DNA of 64,000 nucleotides from Oceanobacillus sojae (GTDB lineage: Bacteria > Bacillota > Bacilli > Bacillales > Amphibacillaceae), in assembly GCF_007991515.1 (NCBI RefSeq), contig NZ_BJYM01000007.1, forward strand, positions 1 through 64,000, given 5' to 3'. The notes under the pieces are model-generated. The model had not been told where the DNA came from. It did no database searches and worked only from the letters and a program-made list of their open reading frames with translations. This document shows positions 8,380 through 17,355 of the stretch, piece after piece. Positions within the stretch are counted from its first letter, which is position 1. Every line of letters begins with the position of its first letter. A program made the translations under genes and the position numbers.

Positions 8380-8835
8380 TCTAATTTTCACCTCAATAAA
8401 AATAACTGTTCTATTAAAAAATTCACCAAAATCTATAATGGATAAATTAAGTATAATTATGATTTCTAGTAGCCGCTGCAACGAGTTATAATGGGGAGTA
8501 ATATTAAATAACAGAAAAAAACTGCGCTTTCTATGGACTTGAACTCAGCCTGAAAAAAGAAGCTCTCTTTTTCCGTTACCGGTTCGTACAACTATCATAG
8601 TTATTCATTAATATCAACCATTGATTTTAAGGTTGAACCTTATAAAATAACTCATATAATTATATTTTATCACTAGATTTTCAGTATTTATTACCCATGT
8701 CATTTTCTCTCAGTTTACAAGAGCATAAGTAAAAAAACTGTATTATTACAAGAGCTTTTAATTAATTTTTTGAAAATATCCTTATAAAATCAAGGAAAGT
8801 TACGAATAATTATAACATAGGTTGGTGAGTTTCTG
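8380..8835. other. Divergent intergenic region yvyE / degS
   Basis: About 450 bp without a supported gene. It holds a hairpin built on AAAAAGA / TCTTTTT near 8553-8573 and a 15-nt palindrome TAAGGTTGAACCTTA at 8628-8642, either of which could be regulatory. I could not identify a convincing degS promoter. Confidence 0.5.
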
Positions 8836-9969
8836 ATGACAATAAGATTAAATAACCAGGCAATAGATCAAATTGTAGACAATATGATACAGATGGTTGA
8901 CCAAAGTAAACATCAAGTATTTGAAATTACCGAAGAAGGAAGAAAAGAGTATGAATATCTTTCTAAGGAACTAGAGTCAACCAAAAAAAAAGTAAAAAAG
9001 TATATTGAAAAAGGAGACAACCTGGAGAAGGATGTAAAAAAATATCGTCAACAGCTCGCCTTGGTAAGTAAGGACTTTAACAAATACTCTGAGAATGAGG
9101 TGCGTAAGGTTTATGAAAAAACGCATGATTTTCAAACAAAATTAATCATTATGCGTGAAGAAGAAAAGCTGCTGCGGCAGCGGCGTGATGAGATAGAAAT
9201 CAGATTGACAAGTCTTACACATATACTGGAACGTGGTGAAGAGCTTGTTGCAAAAATTGCTGTAATTTTTAATTTTCTGCAGGATGATTTTAAGCAGGTA
9301 AATGAAATGATTGAAGATGCCAGAGAAAAACAAGAGTTTGGCTTGAAAATTATTGAAGCACAAGAAGAGGAAAGAAAAAAGCTCTCCAGGGAAATCCATG
9401 ACGGACCAGCTCAAATGCTGGCTAATGTGTTATTACGTTCAGATATTCTTGACTATATTGTGAAAAAAGGAACACCTGAAGAAATATCCGAAGAGATTAA
9501 GTCATTGCGAAAAAATGTCCGCGTTTCTTTGCAGGAGGTCCGGAGAATTATATATGATTTACGGCCGATGGCACTGGATGATTTAGGAGTAGTTCCGACA
9601 ATTCGAAAATATGTAGACAGGCTGACTGAATACCACGATATCCATATAGATTTTATTGTGTTTGGAGAAGAAAAAAGATTAAATAATAAATATGAAGTTG
9701 CTTTATTCCGGCTGATGCAGGAAGCTGCGCAAAATGCTATTAAACATAGTGAAGCAACAGAAATCAAGGTCAAATTAGAAATTTTAAAAGATAGATTAAT
9801 CCTGGTTGTAGCGGATAACGGCAAAGGATTTAACCCGGCGGAGAAGAGCGAGAATTCTTTCGGATTAATAGGGATGAGAGAACGGGTTGAGATGCTCGAC
9901 GGCAAACTGGATATTATTACAGGGAAGGGAAAGGGAACAACGGTTACAATAAATGTTCCATATTCTTAA
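8836..9969 (+). CDS. degS: Sensor histidine kinase DegS
   Basis: A 377-residue cytoplasmic kinase with no transmembrane segment, as for B. subtilis DegS. A long N-terminal coiled-coil sensor region (about 30-180, EYEYLSKELESTKKKVKKY and RQRRDEIEIRL) is followed by the HisKA_3 dimerisation/phosphoacceptor box (EERKKLSREIHDGPAQ, His188) and a HATPase domain (QEAAQNAIKHSEA; ADNGKGFN; GLIGMRERVEMLDG). It phosphorylates DegU and influences competence, motility and exoenzyme production. The start follows GGTTGGTGAG. Separated from degU by 359 bp. Confidence 0.95.
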   Translation: MTIRLNNQAIDQIVDNMIQMVDQSKHQVFEITEEGRKEYEYLSKELESTKKKVKKYIEKGDNLEKDVKKYRQQLALVSKDFNKYSENEVRKVYEKTHDFQTKLIIMREEEKLLRQRRDEIEIRLTSLTHILERGEELVAKIAVIFNFLQDDFKQVNEMIEDAREKQEFGLKIIEAQEEERKKLSREIHDGPAQMLANVLLRSDILDYIVKKGTPEEISEEIKSLRKNVRVSLQEVRRIIYDLRPMALDDLGVVPTIRKYVDRLTEYHDIHIDFIVFGEEKRLNNKYEVALFRLMQEAAQNAIKHSEATEIKVKLEILKDRLILVVADNGKGFNPAEKSENSFGLIGMRERVEMLDGKLDIITGKGKGTTVTINVPYS

Positions 9970-10328
9970 ACTTAAGTATATAATTAAAAATAGATATTGT
10001 AGAAAAAAGGCGCTTTTTGTATAAAAATAGTAGAGAACTTAAAAAATTACAAAAACACAAAAATTTTTTATAACATAATTCTACCTTCCTGCATTCTTTT
10101 AAACTCCTACTTTAAAAACGGAAAGCGCCTTGGCATTTTCATAACGATGTTCTCATCTGTAAAATAACTAAGCCTTTAAAAATAAATAGATTTGAGCTGA
10201 AATGAGACAATAGCAATGATATGTACTACAATAGACTTACTTTAATTTAAAGAAAACTATGCTATCTATCTATTAATGATTAAAAAAACGTTCAATTAGT
10301 ATCATTAAGTAGAAAAGGAGATTTATAT
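9970..10328 (+). other. degS-degU intergenic region
   Basis: No gene seen. The arms AAGGCGCTTT (10007-10016) and AAAGCGCCTT (10122-10131) form a perfect 10-bp inverted repeat around a roughly 105-nt AT-rich loop. The region probably carries promoters for degU; I could not pick a convincing -35/-10 pair. Confidence 0.5.
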
Positions 10329-11024
10329 ATGGATGATGTACAAAAAGAAGTAAATATTGTATTAATTGACGATCATAAATTATTTCGGGAAGGTGTTAAA
10401 CGGATTTTAGAGTTTGAATCGGCTTTTAAGGTAGTTGCAGAGGGCGATGACGGCTCTGAGGCTGCTAATCTTGTAAGAGATAATAATCCGGATGTTGTGC
10501 TGATGGACATCAATATGCCTAAAATCAATGGTGTACAGGCAACTGCTGATTTAATAAGACAATTTCCAAATACAAAAATAATCATTTTATCTATCCATGA
10601 CGATGAAAACTATGTTACACATGCATTAAAAACAGGGGCGCAAGGTTACTTATTAAAAGAGATGGATGCAGAGGCACTTGTAGAGGCAATTAAAGTGGTA
10701 AGCAGCGGAGGTTCTTATTTGCATCCGCGTATTACACATAATTTAGTGAAAGAATATCGCCGATTAGCAAGAGAAAACACTTCCAGTCTGGCAAACAGGA
10801 ATGTGGAGCATCGTAAACCGCTACATTTATTAACAAGAAGAGAATGTCAGGTACTTCAGCTGTTAGCGGAAGGAAAGAGTAACCGTGCAGTGGCAGAATC
10901 TCTTTATATCAGTGAAAAAACAGTTAAAAACCATGTAAGTAATATTCTTCAAAAGATGAATGTTAATGATCGAACGCAAGCAGTAGTTTGCGCAATTCGA
11001 AAAGGCTGGGTAGAAGTTATTTAA
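10329..11024 (+). CDS. degU: Response regulator DegU
   Basis: A 231-residue NarL/LuxR-type regulator. The receiver domain (residues 8-125) has the acidic pair in [12 protein letters not shown], the phosphoacceptor Asp60 in LMDINMP, and Lys in YLLKEMD. The C-terminal LuxR helix-turn-helix ([20 protein letters not shown] then [16 protein letters not shown]) binds DNA. It is the partner of DegS and controls degradative enzymes, competence and motility genes; in B. subtilis it acts on the comF/flagellar loci that lie just downstream here. AAAAGGAG precedes the start; a terminator follows. Confidence 0.96.
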   Translation: MDDVQKEVNIVLIDDHKLFREGVKRILEFESAFKVVAEGDDGSEAANLVRDNNPDVVLMDINMPKINGVQATADLIRQFPNTKIIILSIHDDENYVTHALKTGAQGYLLKEMDAEALVEAIKVVSSGGSYLHPRITHNLVKEYRRLARENTSSLANRNVEHRKPLHLLTRRECQVLQLLAEGKSNRAVAESLYISEKTVKNHVSNILQKMNVNDRTQAVVCAIRKGWVEVI

Positions 11025-11039
11025 TCGTAAAAAAGAAAG

Positions 11040-11072
11040 GTGTCCTGATTCTTATTGTCAGGACGCTTTTTT
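11040..11072 (+). terminator. degU terminator
   Basis: GTGTCCTGA / TCAGGACGC stem, followed by TTTTTT. It separates degU from degV. Confidence 0.8.
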
Positions 11073-11304
11073 ATATCTAAGAGGTGTAAGCTGTTAGCTG
11101 GAAAAGATAAGCAGATGCTATATAACCGTTTAAGAGGCCGATAAAGCATTCGATTTTTACGGGATTATCGTGTAGAATAATGTCAAGTAAATAGATTTCA
11201 CATACAGGTATAAAGAAACGGCACAGCATGAAAAGTGGAAACAGCCTATCATTTTTGTGCTGTCATTTTACTGTAATGACAGAAAAGAAAAGGAGTAATT
11301 GTCT

Positions 11305-12147
11305 ATGAAGATTGCTGTCATGTCAGATAGCACAGCGTATATTACGCCGGAAGATCGTGAAAAATATAGAATTCATATGGTTCCGCTGAGCGTAACTTTT
11401 CAGGATGATTCCTATCGTGAGGAATTAGATATTACAACAGAAGAATTTTATCAAAAGCTTGCAGATTACAAAGAATTGCCACGTACTTCACAGCCGTCTG
11501 TGGGCGAGGTTACAAAAAAACTCGAAGAATTAGCAGAAGACTATGACGCTGTCATTTCTATTCATTTATCAAGTGGTATAAGTGGAACATACCAGACAAT
11601 GGTGAGCGCAGGAGAGATGGTTGAAGGAATTGATGTCTATGCCTATGATTCTGAAATCAGCTGTATGGTACAGGGATTCTATGCATTGGAAGCAGCAGCG
11701 ATGGCTCAGGATGGAAAACCTGTAAATGCTATTTTAGCAAGAATGGATGAAATGAAAAAAACTGTCCGTGCCTATTTTATGGTTGATGATTTAACAAATC
11801 TTCAAAGAGGTGGAAGATTATCAAATGCACAAGCGATATTAGGCAGTCTTTTACAGATAAAACCTATCCTTCATTTTGAAAATAAGCTGATTGTCCCGTT
11901 TGAAAAAATTCGCACGAAGAAAAAAGCAATTTCCCGTATTCTTGGATTATTAGAAGAAGAGGTTGCTGCAGGCAAAAATCTCCGAGTTGTATTTATTCAT
12001 GGGAATGACCTTCCTTATGCAGAAAAATTAAAAACAGATTTTAAAGAAAAGCATCCAGAAATAGAAACGTCCATCAGTTATTTCGGCCCTGTTATTGGTA
12101 CCCACCTGGGACAAGGTGCTATTGGTGTTGCCTGGTATGAAAAATAA
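11305..12147 (+). CDS. degV: DegV family fatty-acid-binding protein
   Basis: A 280-residue two-domain DegV/FakB-type protein. Landmarks: MSDSTAYI with the N-terminal ligand loop, RTSQPSVGEV, ISIHLSSGISGTYQ (fatty-acid carboxylate site), VDDLTNLQRGGRLS, KPILHF, and the C-terminal GPVIGTHLGQGAIGVAWY. The family binds a single fatty acid and can deliver it to FakA kinase. The ATG at 11305 has AGGAG nine bases upstream; a TTG two codons earlier lies too close. Position after degU and before comFA is as in B. subtilis. Confidence 0.93.
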   Translation: MKIAVMSDSTAYITPEDREKYRIHMVPLSVTFQDDSYREELDITTEEFYQKLADYKELPRTSQPSVGEVTKKLEELAEDYDAVISIHLSSGISGTYQTMVSAGEMVEGIDVYAYDSEISCMVQGFYALEAAAMAQDGKPVNAILARMDEMKKTVRAYFMVDDLTNLQRGGRLSNAQAILGSLLQIKPILHFENKLIVPFEKIRTKKKAISRILGLLEEEVAAGKNLRVVFIHGNDLPYAEKLKTDFKEKHPEIETSISYFGPVIGTHLGQGAIGVAWYEK

Positions 12148-12152
12148 AATAT

Positions 12153-12191
12153 AACTTCATTCAGCATTGCAAAAGCTCACTGAATGAAGTT
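12153..12191 (+). terminator. Hairpin after degV
   Basis: Perfect 12-bp stem AACTTCATTCAG / CTGAATGAAGTT with a 15-nt loop. The following sequence is TTCCCCCC, a poor U-tract, so termination may be incomplete and comFA could be partly fed from degV. Confidence 0.55.
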
Positions 12192-12248
12192 TCCCCCCTA
12201 AACTTGAGCAATTGTTATAAAATAATCCGCATTTATGGAGGTATCAAA

Positions 12249-13664
12249 TTGAATATGGATAAATTGATTTTGTGTTCCCCCAGGCTCCTCGCCGAATCTT
12301 TATCCGGTAAACGATTATTGGAAGAAGAAATCTCTCTTCCTGAGAAATGTTTTCATGTTCTCCTCTCTACAAAACAGTTAATCCCAATCCCTGCAATAGA
12401 AAATCAAAAAGGCTCCGTAAAATGTATCCGGTGCGGCAATACCTCAAAATATTATTTTTCAGAATATCCCTGTGGAATTTGTCAGCAAAAGCATCTATAT
12501 TGCCGTAACTGTATTCAAATGGGAAGAATAAGTGAATGTAAGCCGCTCTATATATGGAATGGGGCAGAGGTACATTGGCCAAAGCATTCCAATCCTTTAA
12601 CATGGGAAGGAAAATTAACACCTGCCCAAAGCAATGCAGCAGCACAGCTGGAAAAGGCTGTTATTGAAAAACTGCCAGCCTGCTTATGCTGGGCAGTATG
12701 CGGAGCTGGAAAATCTGAAATGCTGTTCCCGGCAATTACCGCTGCTTTGAAGCAGGGGAAACGAATCGCATTAGCCTCTCCCCGTGTAGATGTTATCAGG
12801 GAATTATTTCCCCGGCTGGAACAGGCTTTTCAAGATGTGACCATCGAAGCACTTTATGGAGGAAGTGAGCATAAGGCAGGTAAGTCCCAGCTGATTTTAG
12901 CAACCACGCATCAATTAATGCGTTACTATCAAGCATTTGATGTATTGATTATTGATGAAGTCGATGCTTTCCCATTTTATCTAGATAAAAGCTTAATGTA
13001 TGCTGCAAAGCAGGCAGCCAAGAAACAATCTACGACTTTATACCTCACCGCTACCCCTCGTAAAAATTTCAGACTGCAGATGAAGCTGGGAAAACTTCCG
13101 CATGTTTTTGTGCCTTTGCGTTACCATGGACACCTTCTCCCTGTTCCTAAACTTAAATTAGCCTTTCACCTTACCAGCCAGCTTGCAAATAAAAAACTTC
13201 CTAATGCTTTTCAAAAATGGCTTATGAATAGACAGAATCCTCAACGGCAATTACTGATTTTTGGGCCGAAAATTTCTATGATAAAGGAACTGAAAGAAGT
13301 AATTACATTATTATTACTTCAAACAGGCGCTATTTCGGCTTCTGAGGAATTACAAGCTGTTTATGCGGCCGATAAAGATAGAGAGGCGAAAATAAAACAA
13401 TTTCGAAATCGGGAATTACACGCTTTGATCACGACGACTATATTGGAAAGAGGGGTTACCTTCCCTTCTGTAGATGTTGCTGTACTGGCCGCTGGCCATG
13501 AGGTGTTTAATGAAGCCGCACTGGTTCAGATTGCCGGTCGTGCAGGAAGAAGCGCAGATGACCCGAGCGGAGAGGTGATTTTCTTTCATGACGGAAAAAC
13601 AGATGCAATCGAAAAGGCGAGACAGATGATTTTAGATATGAATGAGAGGGGGAAAAAGCTTTGA
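12249..13664 (+). CDS. comFA: Late competence ATP-dependent helicase/translocase ComFA
   Basis: A 471-residue DEAD-type motor needed for DNA uptake at the membrane. An N-terminal four-cysteine zinc knuckle (CIRC, CGIC, CRNC) precedes the helicase core: Walker A as GAGKSEM, Walker B IIDEVDAF, motif III YLTATPR, and C-terminal ILERGVTFPSVDV and QIAGRAGRS. The start is most likely the TTG at 12249, six bases after GGAGGT; an ATG two codons later is the alternative. It overlaps comFC. No comFB lies between the two. Confidence 0.93.
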   Translation: MNMDKLILCSPRLLAESLSGKRLLEEEISLPEKCFHVLLSTKQLIPIPAIENQKGSVKCIRCGNTSKYYFSEYPCGICQQKHLYCRNCIQMGRISECKPLYIWNGAEVHWPKHSNPLTWEGKLTPAQSNAAAQLEKAVIEKLPACLCWAVCGAGKSEMLFPAITAALKQGKRIALASPRVDVIRELFPRLEQAFQDVTIEALYGGSEHKAGKSQLILATTHQLMRYYQAFDVLIIDEVDAFPFYLDKSLMYAAKQAAKKQSTTLYLTATPRKNFRLQMKLGKLPHVFVPLRYHGHLLPVPKLKLAFHLTSQLANKKLPNAFQKWLMNRQNPQRQLLIFGPKISMIKELKEVITLLLLQTGAISASEELQAVYAADKDREAKIKQFRNRELHALITTTILERGVTFPSVDVAVLAAGHEVFNEAALVQIAGRAGRSADDPSGEVIFFHDGKTDAIEKARQMILDMNERGKKL

Positions 13665-14338
13665 ATTTTTGTGTGTATTGTCATGAACGAATTGAACAGC
13701 CATTGACATGGTCTACCTGGCTGACAGTGAAAAAGAATAATGTATTATGCATATCCTGTACTGGTAAATTGGAGATGATTTCTGGGAAACGGTGTAAGGT
13801 ATGCAGCCGGGCCTGGAGCTCGTCGATTTGTTTAGATTGCCAGCAGTGGAGAGAGCTGGGCGATAATATTGAAAGAAATTATTCTATTTTTCATTATAAT
13901 GAGACGATATGTGAGATGATTACACAATGGAAATTCCGGGGGGATTATTTATTAAGAGAAATGTTTCGAAATGAACTGAAAAGTGCTTTTGAAAAACAGT
14001 TTGCAAATAATGCTGCTTCCCTGACGGTTATTCCGATTCCGTTAAGTGAAAGCAGAATGCAAGAGAGAGGGTTTAACCAGTCCCTGGCCCTGGCAGAGAT
14101 GCTGGATGCTCCTATAAAGCAGGTATTACGCAGGAAGAGTGGCGAAAAACAGGCAAAGAAAAATCGGAAAGCCCGTTTGAAGAGAGATAATCCTTTCTCC
14201 ATAACAGAACCATTAAAACAAGCTGCCTTGATTGTTGATGATATTTACACAACAGGTACAACCGTCCGGCAGGCAGCACAGCAATTAAAGTTCCATGGTT
14301 GTCCGGAAGTGTATTCATTAACCATAGCGAGAAGTTAA
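13661..14338 (+). CDS. comFC: Competence protein ComFC (phosphoribosyltransferase family)
   Basis: A 225-residue protein with N-terminal zinc-binding cysteines (CVYC, CISC, CKVC, CLDC) and a C-terminal type I phosphoribosyltransferase fold ending in the PRPP loop ALIVDDIYTTGTTV. ERGFNQS is the usual ComF signature. It is required for transformation downstream of DNA uptake and acts with ComFA. The start is a TTG whose last two bases form part of the comFA stop (TTGA), with GAGAGGGGG upstream, so the two genes are translationally coupled. Confidence 0.92.
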   Translation: MNFCVYCHERIEQPLTWSTWLTVKKNNVLCISCTGKLEMISGKRCKVCSRAWSSSICLDCQQWRELGDNIERNYSIFHYNETICEMITQWKFRGDYLLREMFRNELKSAFEKQFANNAASLTVIPIPLSESRMQERGFNQSLALAEMLDAPIKQVLRRKSGEKQAKKNRKARLKRDNPFSITEPLKQAALIVDDIYTTGTTVRQAAQQLKFHGCPEVYSLTIARS

Positions 14339-14394
14339 AAAGAGATGTTCAAAAGGATAAAAAGCAGAAGTATCCCCCAAATAGATAAGCATTT

Positions 14395-14403
14395 TGTTAT
14401 AAT
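14395..14403 (+). promoter_or_regulatory. Extended -10 element before the flagellar yvyF gene
   Basis: TGTTATAAT at 14395-14403 forms a good extended -10; no clear -35 was found. It could start transcription of yvyF-flgM. The 242-bp spacer after comFC holds no gene. Confidence 0.35.
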
Positions 14404-14580
14404 AAAGATAAATAATTAGCGATTAATTTCCCATTGCCTATTAACAATTTCAGCAATGCTGACGATGATATAAATAAGCAAAAGTATTTCGTGAAAAATA
14501 AATCATCATATATAAAGGGTTGTTAATAAATTGAAAAGTTCCTTCCCGGCAGGAAAGTACAGCAGAGAGGAGAAACAAGA

Positions 14581-15003
14581 ATGGGAGAATTGGCAAACTG
14601 CGAACGATGTAATCGTGTGTTTGTGAAGCAATTTAGAGACATATGTAATGAATGCTATAAAAAAGAAGAAGAAGACTTCAGACGTGTGTATAACTTTTTA
14701 AGAAAACGGGAAAACAGAACTGCTACAATTGGGCAGATTGTAGAAGCAACAGGTGTTGATGAAACTCTCATTCAGAAGTTTATCCGGGAAAAAAGGCTCC
14801 AGCCTTCAAATTTCCCGAATCTATCTTATCCTTGTGAAAGATGTCAGCGGCCAATTAAAGAGGGGACTTTATGTGACTCCTGTCAAAATGAATTGAAGAA
14901 AGACCTTGTGAGGCATGAGGCAGTGAAGTCTGCCGAGGAAAAAGCATTAGATGCTGAAAGAGAAACAACGTATTACACAAAAGGTGAATGGAAGAACGAA
15001 TAG
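14581..15003 (+). CDS. yvyF: Flagellar operon protein YvyF
   Basis: A 140-residue protein of the TIGR03826-type flagellar operon family. An N-terminal zinc motif (CERCNRVF, CNECYK), a helix-turn-helix-like middle (ATIGQIVEATGVDETLIQKFI) and a second Cys cluster (CERCQR, CDSC) are visible. It is conserved next to flgM in Bacillaceae and is thought to affect FlgM/SigD activity; its molecular role is uncertain. GAGAGGAG upstream supports the ATG. Confidence 0.9.
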   Translation: MGELANCERCNRVFVKQFRDICNECYKKEEEDFRRVYNFLRKRENRTATIGQIVEATGVDETLIQKFIREKRLQPSNFPNLSYPCERCQRPIKEGTLCDSCQNELKKDLVRHEAVKSAEEKALDAERETTYYTKGEWKNE

Positions 15004-15080
15004 TATATGCGCTGATTGGACAAAAGAAAAGTAATGCAGTTTCCAGACAAACTGCTCATTACTGGTAAGGGGTGCAGAAA

Positions 15081-15344
15081 ATGAAAATCAATGGACCAAA
15101 TCCAACAAATTTTAATCCATATAAGCAAGCACTTAAGAATAGACAGACAACAGAGTCAGAATCATATAAAAAAGACAGTATTGAAATATCATCGGAAGCA
15201 AAAAAATTGCAGAAGCAGGAGCAGCCAGATGAAAAGCGTGCAGAGTATGTCAATGAAATAAAGCAGAAAATTGACAGCAATCAGTACAAAATAGATTATG
15301 AGAAACTTGCTCAAAAAATGCATGGTTTTTGGACCGAAAAGTAA
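15081..15344 (+). CDS. flgM: Anti-sigma-D factor FlgM
   Basis: An 87-residue FlgM. The N-terminal MKINGPNPTNFNPY segment is typical, and the C-terminal SigD-binding helices (EYVNEIKQKIDSNQYKIDYEKLAQKM) are well conserved. It holds SigD inactive until hook completion. The ATG at 15081 follows AAGGGGTG at the correct spacing; an in-frame GTG inside that site is not a start. Next gene flgN begins 27 bases downstream. Confidence 0.92.
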   Translation: MKINGPNPTNFNPYKQALKNRQTTESESYKKDSIEISSEAKKLQKQEQPDEKRAEYVNEIKQKIDSNQYKIDYEKLAQKMHGFWTEK

Positions 15345-15371
15345 GCTTTAATGGTCAAAGGAGGAAAATTT

Positions 15372-15854
15372 GTGAGCATTCAGCTGATTCATGCAATGAA
15401 TGATTTAACAGCAACGCACAAGGATTTGCTGGAATTATCTAAACGAAAAACGGAAACATTGACGAATAATAAGCTTGATGAATTTCAAGCATTGCTTTTA
15501 GAAGAGCAAAAACTTATTCGTCAGCTGGAGAAGCAGGAACAGAAAAGGCAGGAAGCTGTAGAAGCCTGGAATGAAGAACAGCATCATCCGGCGGAATCAC
15601 TGACTATTACAGAGATTCTGAACAGGTTAACCGGCGAAGAGCAGAAAATGGCGGAAGCAGCAGCAGTTGCATTAACGGATACCATTACAGAGTTAAAAAG
15701 ACAGGAACATTTAAATAAAGCATTACTGGAAGAATCAATGAAGTTTGTACAGCTTTCGATGGAATTAGTCAACCCGACTATCGGCTCGATGAATTATGGA
15801 ACAGCATCTTCAGAAAAGATGTCCGGCCGTTCGCTATTTGATTCGAAAGCATGA
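15372..15854 (+). CDS. flgN: Flagellar export chaperone FlgN
   Basis: A 160-residue helical protein of the FlgN family (YvyG), the export chaperone for hook-filament junction proteins FlgK and FlgL encoded next. Long heptad-rich helices cover about 1-85 and 90-145. The start is the GTG at 15372, seven bases after AAAGGAGG; the frame is open further upstream but would run through the ribosome site. Confidence 0.88.
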   Translation: MSIQLIHAMNDLTATHKDLLELSKRKTETLTNNKLDEFQALLLEEQKLIRQLEKQEQKRQEAVEAWNEEQHHPAESLTITEILNRLTGEEQKMAEAAAVALTDTITELKRQEHLNKALLEESMKFVQLSMELVNPTIGSMNYGTASSEKMSGRSLFDSKA

Positions 15855-15873
15855 AAAAAGGAGAGAAGATTTG

Positions 15874-17346
15874 ATGAGCACGTTTCGAGGATTAGAAATG
15901 TCACGTCAGGCACTGAGTACACAGCAAAGTGCTTTATATACAACAGGGCATAATATTTCCAATGCCAATACACCCGGATATTCCAGACAGCGCGTCAATA
16001 TGCAGGCAATGAATGGTTATCCGACCCCGGGCATGAACAGCCCGCATCTTCCGGGGCAAATGGGGACTGGAGTAGAAGTCGGTTCTGTACAGCGTATCCG
16101 TAACCAATTTTTAGATACGCAATTCCGGGCAGAAAATGCATCCGTAGGGTACTGGTCTGAACGCACAGCAGCACTTTCAAGAATGGAAAACCTATTAAAT
16201 GAGCCAAGTGATTCAGGGATTGAAGCAGCAATGAGTGATTTTTGGAGCTCTTTGCAGGAAGCTGCTGCCAACCCAACAAATAATGGAGCACGGGCAGTTG
16301 TGTTGAAAAGAGGTGAATCATTGGCGGATACTTTTAACCATCTGTCAAAATCTATGAATACGATTCGCACAGATTTACAAAAAGAGACAGAGAATACGAT
16401 AGATAAAGCAAATGCTATGATTGACCAACTTGACTCCCTCAATAGCCAGATTAAAAAGCTGGAAATCCACGGTTATAATGCGAATGATTTATATGATAAG
16501 CGTGACAATATTCTGGACGAGTTATCGGAAATTGTGAATATTGAAGTGGAATATGATGGCAGCCATATACCGAATGGTAAGCAAGGGGATGGCGTAGCGA
16601 CAGTAAAAGTAGTTCTTGGAGACGGTAATTCGGTGAAATTGGTAGATGGTGTAGAAGGAACGACAAATAAAATTGATAAGCCGGTTTATACAGAAATCAA
16701 TGGAATGGAAGTAATCGAAAGCATTAATGTAGGCGATGCGGATATTAAATCTTCTAAAGGGACCATTCAAAGCTATGTACATGCTTCTGGATATGTAGAA
16801 GATGGGGAAGTGAAAGGAGATTATCCGGAAATGCTTGAAAAGCTGGATAACTTAGCATTTGCCATTGCTAATAGTTTTAATGAACTTCATAAGGATGGTG
16901 ACACAGCAGTGCCGTTCTTTGAAGATCTCGGAGATGAGCCAGCAGGAGCTGCCGGGAAAATAGCGGTCGCTATTAAAGATCATCAAGATATTATAATTTC
17001 TTCAGATGGGAATAAAGGAAAAGGGGACGTGGCATTAGATCTTGCTAATGTTTTTACAAGTCCAAATGACGATCTGGGCGGTGTCTCTGTAAACGGCTAT
17101 CTGGAATCAATTGTTGGTGATGTTGGTGTAAAGACAAGCCATGCCATCACAATGCTAGACAGCACAGCCACATTGCAGCACCAGGTAAGTAACCAGCGTC
17201 AATCTATCAGTGCTGTTTCCTTAGATGAAGAAATGACAAACATGATTAAATTCCAGCATGCATATAATGCAGCTGCCCGTGGAATGACAGCAATGGATGA
17301 ATTAATAGATACAATTATTAATCGAATGGGATTAGTAGGAAGGTAG
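15874..17346 (+). CDS. flgK: Flagellar hook-associated protein FlgK (HAP1)
   Basis: A 490-residue secreted junction protein joining hook and filament. The N-terminal heptad domain has STFRGLEMSRQALSTQQSAL and GHNISNANTPGYSRQRVN; the C-terminal domain carries SLDEEMTNMIKFQHAYNAAARGM. There is no signal peptide because it is exported by the flagellar type III system. The ATG at 15874 follows AAAGGAGAG; the frame is open for 26 earlier codons that overlap flgN and are not used. Confidence 0.95.
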   Translation: MSTFRGLEMSRQALSTQQSALYTTGHNISNANTPGYSRQRVNMQAMNGYPTPGMNSPHLPGQMGTGVEVGSVQRIRNQFLDTQFRAENASVGYWSERTAALSRMENLLNEPSDSGIEAAMSDFWSSLQEAAANPTNNGARAVVLKRGESLADTFNHLSKSMNTIRTDLQKETENTIDKANAMIDQLDSLNSQIKKLEIHGYNANDLYDKRDNILDELSEIVNIEVEYDGSHIPNGKQGDGVATVKVVLGDGNSVKLVDGVEGTTNKIDKPVYTEINGMEVIESINVGDADIKSSKGTIQSYVHASGYVEDGEVKGDYPEMLEKLDNLAFAIANSFNELHKDGDTAVPFFEDLGDEPAGAAGKIAVAIKDHQDIIISSDGNKGKGDVALDLANVFTSPNDDLGGVSVNGYLESIVGDVGVKTSHAITMLDSTATLQHQVSNQRQSISAVSLDEEMTNMIKFQHAYNAAARGMTAMDELIDTIINRMGLVGR

Positions 17347-17355
17347 GTTCAAAAA

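Noticed and set aside
8380..8481. N-terminal extension of yvyE
   Set aside because: Hydrophobic 34-codon extension without a ribosome site; the ATG at 8379 has TTGAGGTGAA and gives the normal family length.
11137..11144. GCCGATAA as a SigD -10 before degV
   Set aside because: There is no TAAA-like -35 at 14-16 bp and degV is not expected to be a SigD gene.
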